Part shown: piece after piece, positions 54,484-64,000 of the stretch | Numbering within the stretch: the stretch's first letter is position 1 | Layout: each line of letters begins with the position of its first letter | Origin: Candidatus Kryptobacter tengchongensis | GTDB lineage: Bacteria > Bacteroidota > Ignavibacteria > Kryptoniales > Kryptoniaceae | Reading direction: 5' to 3' | Length of the DNA: 64,000 nucleotides | Assembly: GCA_001485605.1 (NCBI GenBank) | Contig: FAON01000012.1 | Coordinates: 1-64,000, forward strand | Notes under the pieces: model-generated | Seen by the model: the letters and a program-made list of their open reading frames with translations, nothing else | Databases searched by the model: none | Told to the model about the DNA's origin: nothing | Made by a program: the position numbers and the translations under genes

Positions 54484-55728
54484 GTGAAAATTGATGAGTT
54501 GAAATTTCCAAGCGTAAACGAACAAATGGATTTAATTAAACACGGAGCTGTGGAGATAATCCCTGAGGAGGAGCTCGTCAGAAAAATTGAAAACTCAATA
54601 AAAACTGGAAAACCCCTTAAAGTTAAGCTTGGATGTGACCCCACAAAACCAGACCTTCACCTGGGGCACTCAGTTGTGTTAAGAAAGTTAAGACATTTCC
54701 AAGAACTTGGGCATATAGCAGTTTTAATAATTGGCGATTTCACCGCAATGATCGGAGACCCATCAGGGCGAAGCAAAACAAGACCACAATTATCTTTTGA
54801 AGAAACAAGAATAAACGGACAAACTTATTTTGAACAAGCGAAAAAAATTTTACTTCCAGAAAGAGTTGAAATAAGATATAACTCCGAATGGCTTGGTAAA
54901 ATGACTTTTGAAGATGTAATACGACTTGCCAGCAAATATACCGTCGCACGAATGCTTGAAAGAGACGACTTCAGCAAAAGATATAAATCGGGCGAACCAA
55001 TAAGCATCCATGAACTTTTATACCCGCTTGCACAAGCAATGGATTCAGTCGCTATTGAAGCGGATGTTGAACTTGGGGGAACAGATCAAAAATTTAACCT
55101 CCTTGTTGGGAGAGATATCCAAAGAGAATTTGGGCAAGAGCCCCAAGTGATAATAACAATGCCACTTCTTCTCGGCACCGACGGTGTTGAAAAAATGAGC
55201 AAGTCTCTTGACAATTATATCGCCCTAAACGATCCGCCTTCGGAAATGTATGGTAAAACCATGTCAATACCTGACGAATTGATCTATGATTATTTTCTTC
55301 TAACAACAGATTTACCACCGAAGGAAATTGAAGAGATACGAAAAAAACTTCAAGATCCAAATGTTAACCCAAGAGATTTAAAAAGACGCCTGGCTTGGGA
55401 ACTTGTGAGAATGTATCATGGAACCGAATCAGCAAACAAAGCACAAGAAGAATTTGATAAAATTTTCGTCCGAAAAGAAATCCCAGAAGAAATTGAAGAA
55501 TTTGAGCTTGAAACCAATGATCAAAAACTTAGAGTTGTTGAGCTCCTTGTTCAGACAAAATTGGCAAGTTCAAAAAGCGAGGCAAAAAGATTAATTCAAC
55601 TTGGTGGTGTAAGCATTAACGGCAGTAAAATCAACGATATTGATGCGGTGGTTGAACTTGAAAAATCATTTGTCATAAAAGTTGGAAAACGTAAGTTTCT
55701 GAGAATAAAACCAAAAATTAAAAACTAA
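54484..55728 (+). CDS. tyrS: Tyrosyl-tRNA synthetase (TyrZ-like)
   Basis: A 414-residue class I synthetase. It has the HIGH-type motif [18 protein letters not shown], the KMSKS motif [14 protein letters not shown] and a C-terminal S4 RNA-binding domain ([26 protein letters not shown]). The perfect KMSKS form and insert pattern fit the second bacterial TyrRS type. GTG start at 54484. Confidence 0.96.
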   Translation: MKIDELKFPSVNEQMDLIKHGAVEIIPEEELVRKIENSIKTGKPLKVKLGCDPTKPDLHLGHSVVLRKLRHFQELGHIAVLIIGDFTAMIGDPSGRSKTRPQLSFEETRINGQTYFEQAKKILLPERVEIRYNSEWLGKMTFEDVIRLASKYTVARMLERDDFSKRYKSGEPISIHELLYPLAQAMDSVAIEADVELGGTDQKFNLLVGRDIQREFGQEPQVIITMPLLLGTDGVEKMSKSLDNYIALNDPPSEMYGKTMSIPDELIYDYFLLTTDLPPKEIEEIRKKLQDPNVNPRDLKRRLAWELVRMYHGTESANKAQEEFDKIFVRKEIPEEIEEFELETNDQKLRVVELLVQTKLASSKSEAKRLIQLGGVSINGSKINDIDAVVELEKSFVIKVGKRKFLRIKPKIKN

Positions 55729-55749
55729 ATTAAAGGAGGAAGATTAAAA

Positions 55750-56295
55750 TTGTATGTCCCAACAAAAATGTTTTTGACCAAGGGGGTCGGCCGTCATAGG
55801 GAAAAACTTACAAGCTTTGAAATGGCTTTAAGAGATGCAGGAATCGCGCAATTTAATCTCGTCCGCGTCTCAAGCATATTTCCCCCTGGGTGTAAAATAA
55901 TCCCTAAAAACAAAGGGCTTGAATATTTAAAACCGGGTCAAATCGTCCATGTTGTCATAAGCCAGGAGTCAAGCAACGAGCCAAATAGGTTAATCGCAGC
56001 CTCAATTGGTGTTGCTATACCAGCTGACTCTGAACAATTCGGATATCTTTCAGAACATCACGCCTTCGGTCAAACTGATGATAAAGCTGGTGAATACGCT
56101 GAAGACCTCGCAGCAACGATGCTCGCAACAACTCTTGGTCTTGAATTTGACCCGAACACAAGCTGGGACGAAAGAGAACAAGTATGGAAAATGAGCGGGA
56201 AAATTGTAAGGACATTTAATATAACTCAATCTGCGATAGTTGATAAAACAGGATTATGGACAACAGTTGTTGCAGCTGCGGTTTTAATTCCATAA
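55750..56295 (+). CDS. pdaD: Pyruvoyl-dependent arginine decarboxylase
   Basis: A 181-residue proenzyme. It self-cleaves at a Ser-Ser pair ([12 protein letters not shown], near residue 38) to form the pyruvoyl group. [23 protein letters not shown] and the later [26 protein letters not shown] are typical of the family. It makes agmatine for polyamines. The start is TTG 55750, ten bases after a strong AAAGGAGGAAG. The family is frequent in archaea and in some FCB-group bacteria. Confidence 0.95.
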   Translation: MYVPTKMFLTKGVGRHREKLTSFEMALRDAGIAQFNLVRVSSIFPPGCKIIPKNKGLEYLKPGQIVHVVISQESSNEPNRLIAASIGVAIPADSEQFGYLSEHHAFGQTDDKAGEYAEDLAATMLATTLGLEFDPNTSWDEREQVWKMSGKIVRTFNITQSAIVDKTGLWTTVVAAAVLIP

Positions 56296-56311
56296 AAAGG
56301 TAAGAAGGAAA

Positions 56312-56380
56312 GGGCAGGCGGGGGGAACCTGCCCTGCGGGGGAACCCAGGGCGGGGGATACCCTGGGTGAGGGAAACTCA
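56312..56380 (+). other. Array of three hairpins, two with matched G-rich loops
   Basis: Hairpin 1 pairs GGGCAGG (56312-56318) with CCTGCCC (56328-56334). Hairpin 2 pairs CCCAGGG (56345-56351) with CCCTGGG (56361-56367). Both have 9-nt loops starting CGGGGG (56319-56327; 56352-56360), and a third CGGGGGAA lies between them. A small third hairpin TGAG-GGAAA-CTCA ends the block (56368-56380). No T-run follows, so a simple terminator is not supported. In this AT-rich neighbourhood the block is conspicuous. Confidence 0.6.
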
Positions 56381-56442
56381 TTCTAACTTAACCTGATATA
56401 AATATAATACATCCCTCAATAAAAGTCAAGTTTCATCAAAAA

Positions 56443-57345
56443 GTGCAAAACGAAATAAGAAAATTCCTTGAATATCTTGACGCAGAGCGAAACTATTCTA
56501 ACAGAACTATTGAAGCATATCATGATGCTTTATACGAATTTTACTCCTTCATCGTAAATCAAACAAAACAAAAAGCAGATGTATCAAAAATTGACAGAGC
56601 TTTGATAAGAGATTACCTTTCTTACTTACATTCCCGGGGATTGAAAAAAACAAGCATATCTTTGAAACTATCAGCGATCAAATCTTTCTTTAAATTCCTA
56701 AGCAGGTTTAAAATCATCTCATCAAATCCAACCGTGGGATTTTCACTCAAAACCGAAAGATCATTGCCGGTTTTCCTTGAAGAAAGCAAAATTGAAAAGC
56801 TGATGAATCTACCCGATTTAAAAACTAACGAAGGAATAAGAGACAGAGCAATTCTTGAAACACTTTATAGCACAGGCGTAAGGGTAAGTGAGCTCTGCGG
56901 AATGAACATTGATGATGTTGACTTCACAAATGGAACCATCAAAGTCCTCGGTAAAGGAGCAAAGGTTAGGTTTGTTCCTTTCGGTAAAAAAGCAAAGGAA
57001 GCACTAAAAGAATATCTCAACATAAGGGGAAATTTTACAACATCACAACAAACAAATGATGATAAAAAAGCCTTATTCTTATCAAAAAATGGAAAAAGAA
57101 TCACAAGTGCTGAGGTTTATCAAATCGTTAGCAAATATATATCCGCGATCTCAGACATTGAAAAAAAAGGACCTCATGTTCTAAGGCATTCATTTGCAAC
57201 ACATCTTTTGAATCATGGTGCTGATATAATGGCTGTGAAGGAACTCCTCGGACATTCAAGTTTATCAACAACTCAAAGATACACTCATGTTACAGTTGAG
57301 CATCTCAAGAAAACTTATAAACTCGCCCATCCACGATCTGAATAA
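56443..57345 (+). CDS. Tyrosine recombinase XerC/XerD
   Basis: A 300-residue integrase-family protein. The N-terminal SAM-like core-binding domain (LEYLDAERNYSNRTIEAY) is followed by the catalytic domain with Arg in STGVRVSELCGM, the Lys region VLGKGAKVRFVPF, HVLRHSFATHLLNHG and the nucleophile Tyr in STTQRYTHV. Length and lack of mobile-element neighbours favour chromosome-dimer resolution over a phage integrase. GTG start 56443. XerC versus XerD is not resolved. Confidence 0.93.
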   Translation: MQNEIRKFLEYLDAERNYSNRTIEAYHDALYEFYSFIVNQTKQKADVSKIDRALIRDYLSYLHSRGLKKTSISLKLSAIKSFFKFLSRFKIISSNPTVGFSLKTERSLPVFLEESKIEKLMNLPDLKTNEGIRDRAILETLYSTGVRVSELCGMNIDDVDFTNGTIKVLGKGAKVRFVPFGKKAKEALKEYLNIRGNFTTSQQTNDDKKALFLSKNGKRITSAEVYQIVSKYISAISDIEKKGPHVLRHSFATHLLNHGADIMAVKELLGHSSLSTTQRYTHVTVEHLKKTYKLAHPRSE

Positions 57346-57349
57346 ATTC

Positions 57350-59506
57350 TCACATAAGTCCCATTTTTTTTCTCATAAACCATTCAACTGAGAGAAAAAT
57401 TATAACCATTATGAGAGGTTCAAATCTTGACCACAGGAAATATTCTCTTTTCTTTTCAATAATTGACGGCTTAAAATCAGATATAGAAGCTATTAGTTTA
57501 CCCAGTGCATCAATTTCATCACTGCTTAAAAAAACACCGTTTGTTTTTGAAGCAATTTCGCGGAGAAGTTTTGAGTCCACTCGCGTGTTTAGATACTCAA
57601 TTTCAGCTTCTCCAACTGTAAAACGACCCACAAAATTTTTCAAAACTTTCCCGCTCCTTGATGAAACATTCACCTCATACCTATAATCACCTTTTGAAAG
57701 ATAAACGCCCCCAGAATAAACCCCTGGGCTTATCTGTTCAAGTTTAATTTCACGAATAACCTCTTCATCCAACTGATTTAAAATTTTAACCCTGACCTCT
57801 GCCTCACTTATAGGCGAATAATCTTCGCTGTAAACCTGAGCTGAAAATTCTATTTTTTCATCTTCAGTGAAAAAATCTTTAGCAATTTTAAATTTTACAA
57901 ATTCCTCTTCAACAGGTGCGATAAGCCAACGAACTAAATTATTAACAAAGTTTTCAAAAATTCCCTCAAATTCTTTATTTGGTGCTGTCATAAGTTTCCA
58001 TCGCCAGATTCCATAACAGAGAATCGCGACTGATTTTCTACCGTCAAGTTGATTCGCAATTATCAACGGTTCATCAGTTTCAACATTTTGATACCTCGCC
58101 TTAGCAAGAACAATTGATCCGGCAGATGGACTAAAACTACCACGAAGTTTAAAAATCGGTGGCAAAATGTTCCAAACATAGTTCTTGTCTTTCAAATCCA
58201 TAATTGCATGATTTCTTCCGTCCTCAGTTATAATTAAATTCACAATATCTTCATCACCGAAAAGTCTTGAAAACTTAAACGGCAAAATTTCTGAAAGCAG
58301 TCTTAATTTATTAAACTCAATTGTTCTACTCATAACGAATAGAAACGGCTTGTTCTGTGACTCAATTACATTTTTCAATTTATTGATTATGTCAATATCA
58401 GATGTTTTAACTGGGTATCCAACAAATACAATTGCATCGGCTGTTTCGGCTTTTTTAAAATCAAAATTGCCTTCTATAAATTCCACGCCTTGTTTTTCAG
58501 TATATGAGACAACCTCATAATTTTTGTTCTCAGAAATAACCCTTTTAATGAAAGCAAGATCAGGGCTTGGGGCTCCGCTAATAAATAAAATTTTATGTTT
58601 ACCCTTTAATACTTTGATATAAAATGACTTTTGATTGTTTTGGTATGTTACCTCGCCCGGAAGATGTTGAACCTTAACTGTAAATTTCTTTATACCCTCT
58701 TCTTTGGGAATAAATTTGAGATTAACAACATATTCATTGATTCCGGACCCCAAACTTACCTTAGTCCTCGCTACCTCACCCTTCTCATCATAAAGAGAAA
58801 GGATAACATCATTCCCACCGAGTTCTGAGCTCTCAACTCTCACGATGACTGGGGTCTCAAGCCCCGCATAAGCTATTTCATTTGCCAAAACATCAACAAC
58901 TTTTAAATCCTTTTGAACATTTGAGTCACCAACCCCAATTGTAAAAACTGGCATCCCGAGCTTTTCGGAAAAATAAACAGGATTCTCACCAGCGTTATAA
59001 ACACCGTCCGAAACAAGAACAATTGCTTTTATATTCTCTTGGGCTGAAATTTCTTGAACTTTCCTCAAAGCTTCTGCGATGTTCGTCACTCCACCAGAAA
59101 ATGAAAGTGACTCCGGATTAAAGTTTTTCTTTTCCTCAACATCCCTGGAGAAAATAAAAAACCTTTTATCACCTGGAATTTCAATTTGTTTTAATTTCTC
59201 GGCGATTTCTTTAACCAACTTCTTTCTATCCCCTATCCTGTCTTTTATACCCATACTTTTTGAGTTATCTATTAAAATTGCAACTGAAGGTGGATTTGTT
59301 GACTTTAAAATAAAGGTTAAAATTGGTTCTGAGATTAAAAGGAAGATTATAAAAATCGCAAGGGTTCTCAAAATAAAAAGAAAAATTAATTTCCTGCGTC
59401 CATCGGGAACAAAAACACGATAATATGAAATCAAAGCAATACCAATTGAGACAACGAGCGCAATTAAAATCATAAAAAAATTTGCACTTAAAGAAAGTGA
59501 TCTCAT
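57350..59506 (-). CDS. Membrane protein with von Willebrand A-like domain
   Basis: A 718-residue protein. It has two N-terminal membrane helices with a short basic loop (FFMILIALVVSIGIALISYY; FLFILRTLAIFIIFLLIS), then a VWA-like domain with the metal-site motif VAILIDNSKSMGIKD, a Rossmann-like middle part around residue 300-400 and a C-terminal membrane helix (FEPLIMVIIFLSVEWFM). It resembles uncharacterised BatA-type glutamine-amidotransferase-like membrane proteins of the FCB group. Function unknown. It converges with the recombinase gene with four bases between them. Confidence 0.8.
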   Translation of the reverse strand: MRSLSLSANFFMILIALVVSIGIALISYYRVFVPDGRRKLIFLFILRTLAIFIIFLLISEPILTFILKSTNPPSVAILIDNSKSMGIKDRIGDRKKLVKEIAEKLKQIEIPGDKRFFIFSRDVEEKKNFNPESLSFSGGVTNIAEALRKVQEISAQENIKAIVLVSDGVYNAGENPVYFSEKLGMPVFTIGVGDSNVQKDLKVVDVLANEIAYAGLETPVIVRVESSELGGNDVILSLYDEKGEVARTKVSLGSGINEYVVNLKFIPKEEGIKKFTVKVQHLPGEVTYQNNQKSFYIKVLKGKHKILFISGAPSPDLAFIKRVISENKNYEVVSYTEKQGVEFIEGNFDFKKAETADAIVFVGYPVKTSDIDIINKLKNVIESQNKPFLFVMSRTIEFNKLRLLSEILPFKFSRLFGDEDIVNLIITEDGRNHAIMDLKDKNYVWNILPPIFKLRGSFSPSAGSIVLAKARYQNVETDEPLIIANQLDGRKSVAILCYGIWRWKLMTAPNKEFEGIFENFVNNLVRWLIAPVEEEFVKFKIAKDFFTEDEKIEFSAQVYSEDYSPISEAEVRVKILNQLDEEVIREIKLEQISPGVYSGGVYLSKGDYRYEVNVSSRSGKVLKNFVGRFTVGEAEIEYLNTRVDSKLLREIASKTNGVFLSSDEIDALGKLIASISDFKPSIIEKKREYFLWSRFEPLIMVIIFLSVEWFMRKKMGLM

Positions 59507-59597
59507 CGGCTGCGTTTTTTATTTTGAATTTAAAAATTTCGTTTCTCAAACAAAATTTTTTAACTTTGTATAAAAGAAAACAAAATTTCTTTGTTCC

Positions 59598-60449
59598 ATG
59601 CAAATAAAAGAGAAACGACCAGACTGGCTCAAGATAAAACTTCAGGTTAACGACTCATTTACACATGTGCGAAATATTGTCAATAACTATAGATTGCACA
59701 CAGTTTGTGAAGAAGCGAGATGCCCAAACATGTCAGAATGCTGGTCAAGGGGAACTGCAACTTTTATGATCCTTGGGGACACATGTACAAGAAGCTGTGG
59801 ATTTTGTGCGGTTAAAACTGGAAAACCAACCTGGTTTGACCTTGATGAGCCCAAAAGGGTTGCCCAAGCAGTTAAACTTATGGGAATAAAACACGCTGTT
59901 ATAACCTCGGTTAATAGAGATGACCTTAAAGATGGGGGTGCTGGTATATTTGCGGAAACGATAAGGCAAATAAGAAAAGTTAATCCAGAGTGTAGAGTTG
60001 AAATTTTAATTCCGGACTTCAAAGGAGATGAATCTGCACTTGACCTTGTGATTGAAGCAAAACCGGATATCTTAAACCATAATGTTGAAACAGTTCCACG
60101 ACTTTACAAAATTGTTCGCCCACAGGCAAAATATGAAAGAAGCCTAAAAGTTCTTGATTACTGTAAAAGACATGGGCTTGTCACAAAAACCGGCATGATG
60201 CTTGGGCTTGGTGAAACCACTGAAGAAGTTATTGAGGTTATGAAAGATTTAAGAAAAATTGATGTTGATATATTAACACTTGGACAGTATCTTCAGCCAA
60301 CAAAGATGCATCTACCTGTTGATAGATATGTCACCCCAGAAGAATTTGAAATGCTAAAAAGAATTGGTCTTGAAATGGGCTTTAAATATGTTGAATCAGG
60401 TCCTCTTGTTAGAAGTTCATACCATGCGGAATCGCACATAATATGGTGA
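59598..60449 (+). CDS. lipA: Lipoyl synthase
   Basis: A 283-residue radical SAM enzyme. The auxiliary-cluster motif CEEARCPNMSEC (C-x4-C-x5-C) and the radical SAM motif CTRSCGFC (C-x3-C-x2-C) are intact, and the C-terminal GPLVRSSYHAE holds the Ser ligand (RSSYHA) of the auxiliary cluster. It inserts sulphur at C6 and C8 of octanoyl-lipoyl domains. Confidence 0.97.
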   Translation: MQIKEKRPDWLKIKLQVNDSFTHVRNIVNNYRLHTVCEEARCPNMSECWSRGTATFMILGDTCTRSCGFCAVKTGKPTWFDLDEPKRVAQAVKLMGIKHAVITSVNRDDLKDGGAGIFAETIRQIRKVNPECRVEILIPDFKGDESALDLVIEAKPDILNHNVETVPRLYKIVRPQAKYERSLKVLDYCKRHGLVTKTGMMLGLGETTEEVIEVMKDLRKIDVDILTLGQYLQPTKMHLPVDRYVTPEEFEMLKRIGLEMGFKYVESGPLVRSSYHAESHIIW

Positions 60450-60467
60450 AAGTAAAAACTTGAATTA

Positions 60468-61898
60468 ATGTTCCCCCAAATAAAACAACTTGGGAAAGAA
60501 ACCGCTATATATGGCGTAAGCACGATCATCGGGAGATTTTTAAATTTTATTCTTGTCCCATTTTACACAAATGTTTTAAAACCAGAACAATATGGGATAG
60601 TTACTACGATTTACGCTTATATAGCCTTTTTGAATATAATTTATTCCTACGGCATGGAATCGGCATATTTAAGGTTCGCTTCATCGCTTGAGTTTGGAGG
60701 TAAGAAAGAAAATTTTAGCACACCCTTTATATCAATTTTTTCTACATCACTGCTATTCTCAATTTTGATTCATCTTTTCTCAAACGAAATTGCAAAGTTA
60801 ATTGATATTCCACAAAAATATGCAATATGTATAAAATACTCGGCCTGGATTCTATTCTTTGATGCCATTTCCATAATTCCACTTGCTTATCTACGACTTG
60901 AAAGCAAAGCGTTAGTTTTTTCAACCATTAAAGTGGTAAGTATAGTCGTAAATGTTATATTTAATATCTTTCTTCTTTTGAAGTTAAAACTTGAAATTTA
61001 CGGAATTTTCATTAGTGGTCTTATTTCATCCTGTTTGACATTTGGTATGCTCTTACCCGTGGTATTTCAAAACTTTTCGTTTAAATTTTTAAAAAATCTT
61101 TACATTGAACTTTTGAAATTTGGCTTGCCGTATATACCCTCAGGATTATCAGCGATGATAATTCAGGTAATTGATCGCCCAATTCTTAAAGCTTTAACTA
61201 ATGATATGACGGTTGGAATTTATCAAGCGAATTACAGGCTTGGTATTTTTATGATGCTTTTCGTTTCAATGTTTGATTATGCTTGGAGACCATTTTTTTT
61301 GAAAAACGCAAACCGTCCAGATGCAAAAGCTCTATTTTCAAAAGTTATGACTTACTTTGTTCTATCAGCATCATTTCTATTTTTACTTGTCTCTTTTTTC
61401 ATAGATGATTTTGTTAAAATGAAAATTTTGGGGAAACACATAATACATCCAGATTATTGGGGTGGGCTCGGGATTGTGCCAATTATTTTAATCGGATATC
61501 TCTTCAACGGAATTTATGTTAATTTGATAGCGGGAATCTATATAGAGAAAAAAACAAAATATCTTCCTTACATCACTGGACTTGGCGCAGTTGCAAACAT
61601 AATTGGAAACTATACGCTTATACCGATTTTGGGAATTTATGGATCTGCTTGGGCAACATTCATAAGTTATTTTGTGATGGCGATTTCACTTTTCATAATA
61701 GTTCAAAAAATTTATCCCGTAAAATATGAATATGCAAACTTAGCAAAAATTGGCATCTCAACCCTTATTTGCTTCGCTCTCTACAAACTCATCAATCTAA
61801 GTTTGATACAACTCACACCTGCAATTTTAAAGTTGATATTTTTAGGTTTATTTTTTATCTTAACTTTAAACTTGAAGGTTCTTTCCCGTGGAAAATAG
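60468..61898 (+). CDS. Polysaccharide flippase (MOP superfamily, Wzx-like)
   Basis: A 476-residue polytopic protein with about 12-14 hydrophobic helices. It starts LGKETAIYGVSTIIGRFLNFILVPFYTNVLKPEQYGIV, the typical opening of oligosaccharide translocases, and includes GLPYIPSGLSAMIIQVIDRPIL in the middle. It probably flips a lipid-linked glycan across the inner membrane, fitting the envelope-glycan glycosyltransferases elsewhere in the window. Confidence 0.92.
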   Translation: MFPQIKQLGKETAIYGVSTIIGRFLNFILVPFYTNVLKPEQYGIVTTIYAYIAFLNIIYSYGMESAYLRFASSLEFGGKKENFSTPFISIFSTSLLFSILIHLFSNEIAKLIDIPQKYAICIKYSAWILFFDAISIIPLAYLRLESKALVFSTIKVVSIVVNVIFNIFLLLKLKLEIYGIFISGLISSCLTFGMLLPVVFQNFSFKFLKNLYIELLKFGLPYIPSGLSAMIIQVIDRPILKALTNDMTVGIYQANYRLGIFMMLFVSMFDYAWRPFFLKNANRPDAKALFSKVMTYFVLSASFLFLLVSFFIDDFVKMKILGKHIIHPDYWGGLGIVPIILIGYLFNGIYVNLIAGIYIEKKTKYLPYITGLGAVANIIGNYTLIPILGIYGSAWATFISYFVMAISLFIIVQKIYPVKYEYANLAKIGISTLICFALYKLINLSLIQLTPAILKLIFLGLFFILTLNLKVLSRGK

Positions 61899-61939
61899 CA
61901 CTGGCGTAAAACATAAAAAACATGGATGAAAAGGCTGAA

Positions 61940-62239
61940 ATGCGATTTCTTTTTTCATTTCTTATTTTGATATTTGGATGTTATGCGATATCTTCCCGCT
62001 CTGAAGGTGGATTCAATGTTAAAGGGAAAATTTATACTACTGGCAATGAACCATTTGTTGAGCTTGCGATTCAAACTGATGATGGCAAAATTTTTATCAT
62101 TTCAAAAAATTCACCCGTGTATAAAGAGCTTTGGAAAAATCAGGGAGCTTTAGTTATCCTTGAGGTTGAAAAAAGAGAAACAAAGGGAATGGAAAAAGGC
62201 AAGATAGTTGTTAAAGATTTTAAAATTTTATCAAAATAA
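61940..62239 (+). CDS. Small exported protein, possible lipoprotein
   Basis: About 99 residues. From ATG 61940, behind AAAAGG, it starts MRFLFSFLILIFGCYAISSRSEGG, a hydrophobic signal with LIFGC that approximates a lipobox. The mature part is a short beta-rich domain with an alternating pattern (FNVKGKIYTTGNEPFVELAIQ). A longer start at 61922 lacks a ribosome site. Family unknown. It precedes the secreted peptidase gene by 17 bp. Confidence 0.65.
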   Translation: MRFLFSFLILIFGCYAISSRSEGGFNVKGKIYTTGNEPFVELAIQTDDGKIFIISKNSPVYKELWKNQGALVILEVEKRETKGMEKGKIVVKDFKILSK

Positions 62240-62256
62240 ACTCAAGGAGGGTCAAA

Positions 62257-64000
62257 ATGAAGTTGAAAATTTTCTTATTTTTTACTCTTTTTGCTCTCAT
62301 AAATTTCTCTGCACTTGGGCAAAACCCACTTAAAAGCCAAGGAATAAATAAAGCAACACTTGAGAATATAAGCGATGAACCTGGGATACCAATATGCGCG
62401 ACAATTTTCCTCAATGATGAAATAGCGAAACAAGCAGTTGAAAATACAAAAATTTATAATCCTGAAGTTTATGCGTTGATGCAAAAGGCGATGCTTGAAA
62501 AAACATTGCCATTAAAAACTGCCGATACCGTTGGAACACGGAGAAACTTTTTCGTTTACAATCTCGTGACAAACCAATTTGATAATATTGTCGCAGAATT
62601 AAGAGCGATTGGGAATTTAACTCAAGTTTGGGTGGATACAGTAGAACTTTACAATCAACATGTCACGCAGGTAGAAGTTAACGCAATTTTAAATGCTCTT
62701 GAGAATCAAACCCCACCAGCTTCACGAAATCCCAACCTTGGGATAGTTGCACTTGACCATCAGTACTTCGGGAATCCGCCAAATAAAGATGGCGATGGGA
62801 AAACAGATTTTCTAATAACCGATATAAAAGACGGATGGCAACCTGGTGGAAGTTATGTGGCTGGATTTTTCTTCTCTTGGGATCAAACAAATAACCAAGG
62901 AAGCAACCAAAGGGACATACTTTATATTGATTCGTATCCTGGGATTTATTACAATAACACGAGAGATCCTCAAAGACCATTAAGCACCCTTGCCCATGAA
63001 TATCAACATTTAATCCATTACAACTATGATAAAGATGAAGCAACTTTTGTAAACGAAGGATTATCAGAAGTCGCAGAATATATCTGCGGGTATCCGCTCA
63101 GAAGTCCATCAAGATATTTCGCCAAGACAGATGTTCCTCTCTTTGATTGGAATAACATAAGCGGAGATGTTCTGGCTGATTATTCAAGAGCTGCCCTTTT
63201 CACACTTTATTACACAGAACAACTTGGAGATGATGTTTTAAAACTTGTTGTGCAAGAGCCCGGGAACGGGACTGCTGGTTTGAACAATGTCTTCATGAGT
63301 AAGGGAACAAATTTCACACAAATTTTAACAAATTGGTTCATTGCAAATTATCTAAATGATAAAACTGTTAACCCAAGATATGGATATACATATCAAATTT
63401 CTGGTAAACCGAAAGAAGCAAACTACCACACAGACCCAAATGTTAATGTTTTAAATCAAACTGTCTATGGTTATGCTGTTGATTACATTGCCTTTGCCTA
63501 TGGCGAGTCACTAAAGGTAACATTCACAACAAGTTCTTCACTTGTAAATATAAAAGCCATAAAACTTGGTTCATCAATTAAACAAGTTGTTGATGTAACC
63601 CCCGGGGTACAATTTGAGGTCCCAGAATTTGGTTCAACTGTGCAAATAGTTGTTTTCGTTGTGATAAATACAGGCTCAACATCTGCAACTTATTCTTACA
63701 GCTCCCAAGGGAGGCAAGTTGCTTTTTATGTTGAAACAGCCTACGATGATGGAATACCTGATAGATTCGCAGGTAACGCGAATTTTCTTGGTTTTGGAAA
63801 TAACAGGGCTGGGTTTGGTTGGGCTGTGAAATTTATCCCAGAAGTTAACACTAACCAACTCGTTTCTGCTAAAATACTTGCTGCATTTGCTCAGGAATTT
63901 TCAGGTTCAAACATCCCTGCTGATGCCCCAAAGGATTTCTACTTCCATATTTGGGCTGATAATAATGGTCTTCCAGGAAATGACATCATAACACCATTCA
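62257..64000 (+). CDS. Secreted zinc metallopeptidase, 3' end outside the window
   Basis: At least 581 residues; the frame is open to the right edge. It starts at ATG 62257 behind AAGGAGG with a signal peptide (KIFLFFTLFALINFSALGQ). The catalytic region reads LAHEYQHLIHYNYDKDEATFVNEGLSEVAEY: HExxH begins at His247 and the downstream NEGLSE supplies the third ligand in a gluzincin-like arrangement. The N-terminal 240 residues look like a propeptide plus domain start, and the part after 420 is beta-rich. It resembles secreted peptidases of the FCB group that may carry a C-terminal sorting domain, which is not visible here. Confidence 0.85.
   Translation, partial: MKLKIFLFFTLFALINFSALGQNPLKSQGINKATLENISDEPGIPICATIFLNDEIAKQAVENTKIYNPEVYALMQKAMLEKTLPLKTADTVGTRRNFFVYNLVTNQFDNIVAELRAIGNLTQVWVDTVELYNQHVTQVEVNAILNALENQTPPASRNPNLGIVALDHQYFGNPPNKDGDGKTDFLITDIKDGWQPGGSYVAGFFFSWDQTNNQGSNQRDILYIDSYPGIYYNNTRDPQRPLSTLAHEYQHLIHYNYDKDEATFVNEGLSEVAEYICGYPLRSPSRYFAKTDVPLFDWNNISGDVLADYSRAALFTLYYTEQLGDDVLKLVVQEPGNGTAGLNNVFMSKGTNFTQILTNWFIANYLNDKTVNPRYGYTYQISGKPKEANYHTDPNVNVLNQTVYGYAVDYIAFAYGESLKVTFTTSSSLVNIKAIKLGSSIKQVVDVTPGVQFEVPEFGSTVQIVVFVVINTGSTSATYSYSSQGRQVAFYVETAYDDGIPDRFAGNANFLGFGNNRAGFGWAVKFIPEVNTNQLVSAKILAAFAQEFSGSNIPADAPKDFYFHIWADNNGLPGNDIITPF

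Noticed and set aside
56443-57345. Phage or integron integrase
   Set aside because: Length, motif set and neighbours fit a chromosomal Xer recombinase; no attachment repeats or cargo genes are seen.

Overview
The window looks like a chromosomal stretch, probably metagenomic or from a draft genome, of an AT-rich and probably thermophilic bacterium in or near the Bacteroidota/Ignavibacteria/Kryptonia part of the FCB group. This placement is an inference. It rests on arginine codons dominated by AGA/AGG, a pyruvoyl-dependent arginine decarboxylase, compact genes with very short spacers, a possible Bacteroidota-type promoter before rpmH, and a large secreted metallopeptidase. No rRNA or tRNA gene is visible, so the taxonomy stays open.

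Bases 1-944 look like phage structural genes on the + strand. They stop abruptly at the first repeat of a CRISPR array (945-1309), and the join may be an assembly chimera through a shared spacer. From 945 to 19206 almost everything is one leftward CRISPR-Cas locus. Read in transcription order it has a type III-A operon: cas6, cas10/csm1 with HD and GGDD motifs, csm2, csm3, csm4, csm5, a CARF-winged-helix gene, and a gene fusing a NE0113-type CARF domain to a sigma-54 AAA+ activator and a Fis helix-turn-helix. Immediately downstream lies a sigma-54-like promoter and a type I-B (Cst/Tneap-like) operon: a 49-aa membrane peptide, a DUF4258 protein, cas8/cst1, cas7/cst2, cas5, a signal-peptide protein, cas3, cas4, cas1 and cas2. 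The array follows, with its own sigma-70-type leader promoter. The two modules appear to share one cas6, one adaptation set and one array.

The main discovery candidate is the regulatory link between these modules. Cas10 should make cyclic oligoadenylate on target recognition. The locus has no HEPN or other recognisable CARF effector nuclease. Its two CARF proteins look like regulators, and one is built to activate sigma-54 promoters. A near-consensus -24/-12 element lies 90-117 bp downstream of tandem palindromic repeats and directly upstream of the type I-B operon. I infer a circuit in which type III detection of invader RNA switches on the type I-B DNA-interference and adaptation operon. 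A G-quadruplex-like 5'UTR and a palindromic element between cas7 and cas5 could tune it further.

Bases 19348-64000 are ordinary housekeeping genes. They include a DASS transporter, a radical SAM protein, the succinate dehydrogenase operon, two glycosyltransferases, asparaginase, ftsB-like, rarA, a ROK kinase, ybaB-recR-THEP1, rpmH-rnpA-yidD-yidC, a VanX-like dipeptidase, ahcY-metK, a nucleotidyltransferase, a FecCD permease and upp. Further right are a thiolase/hydroxyacyl-CoA dehydrogenase/acyl-CoA dehydrogenase set, gltX, enoyl-CoA hydratase, apt, smpB, tyrS, pdaD, a XerC/D recombinase, a von Willebrand-type membrane protein, lipA, a flippase, and a secreted zinc peptidase running off the right edge. 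Between pdaD and the recombinase lies a small unexplained array of three hairpins, two with matched G-rich loops.
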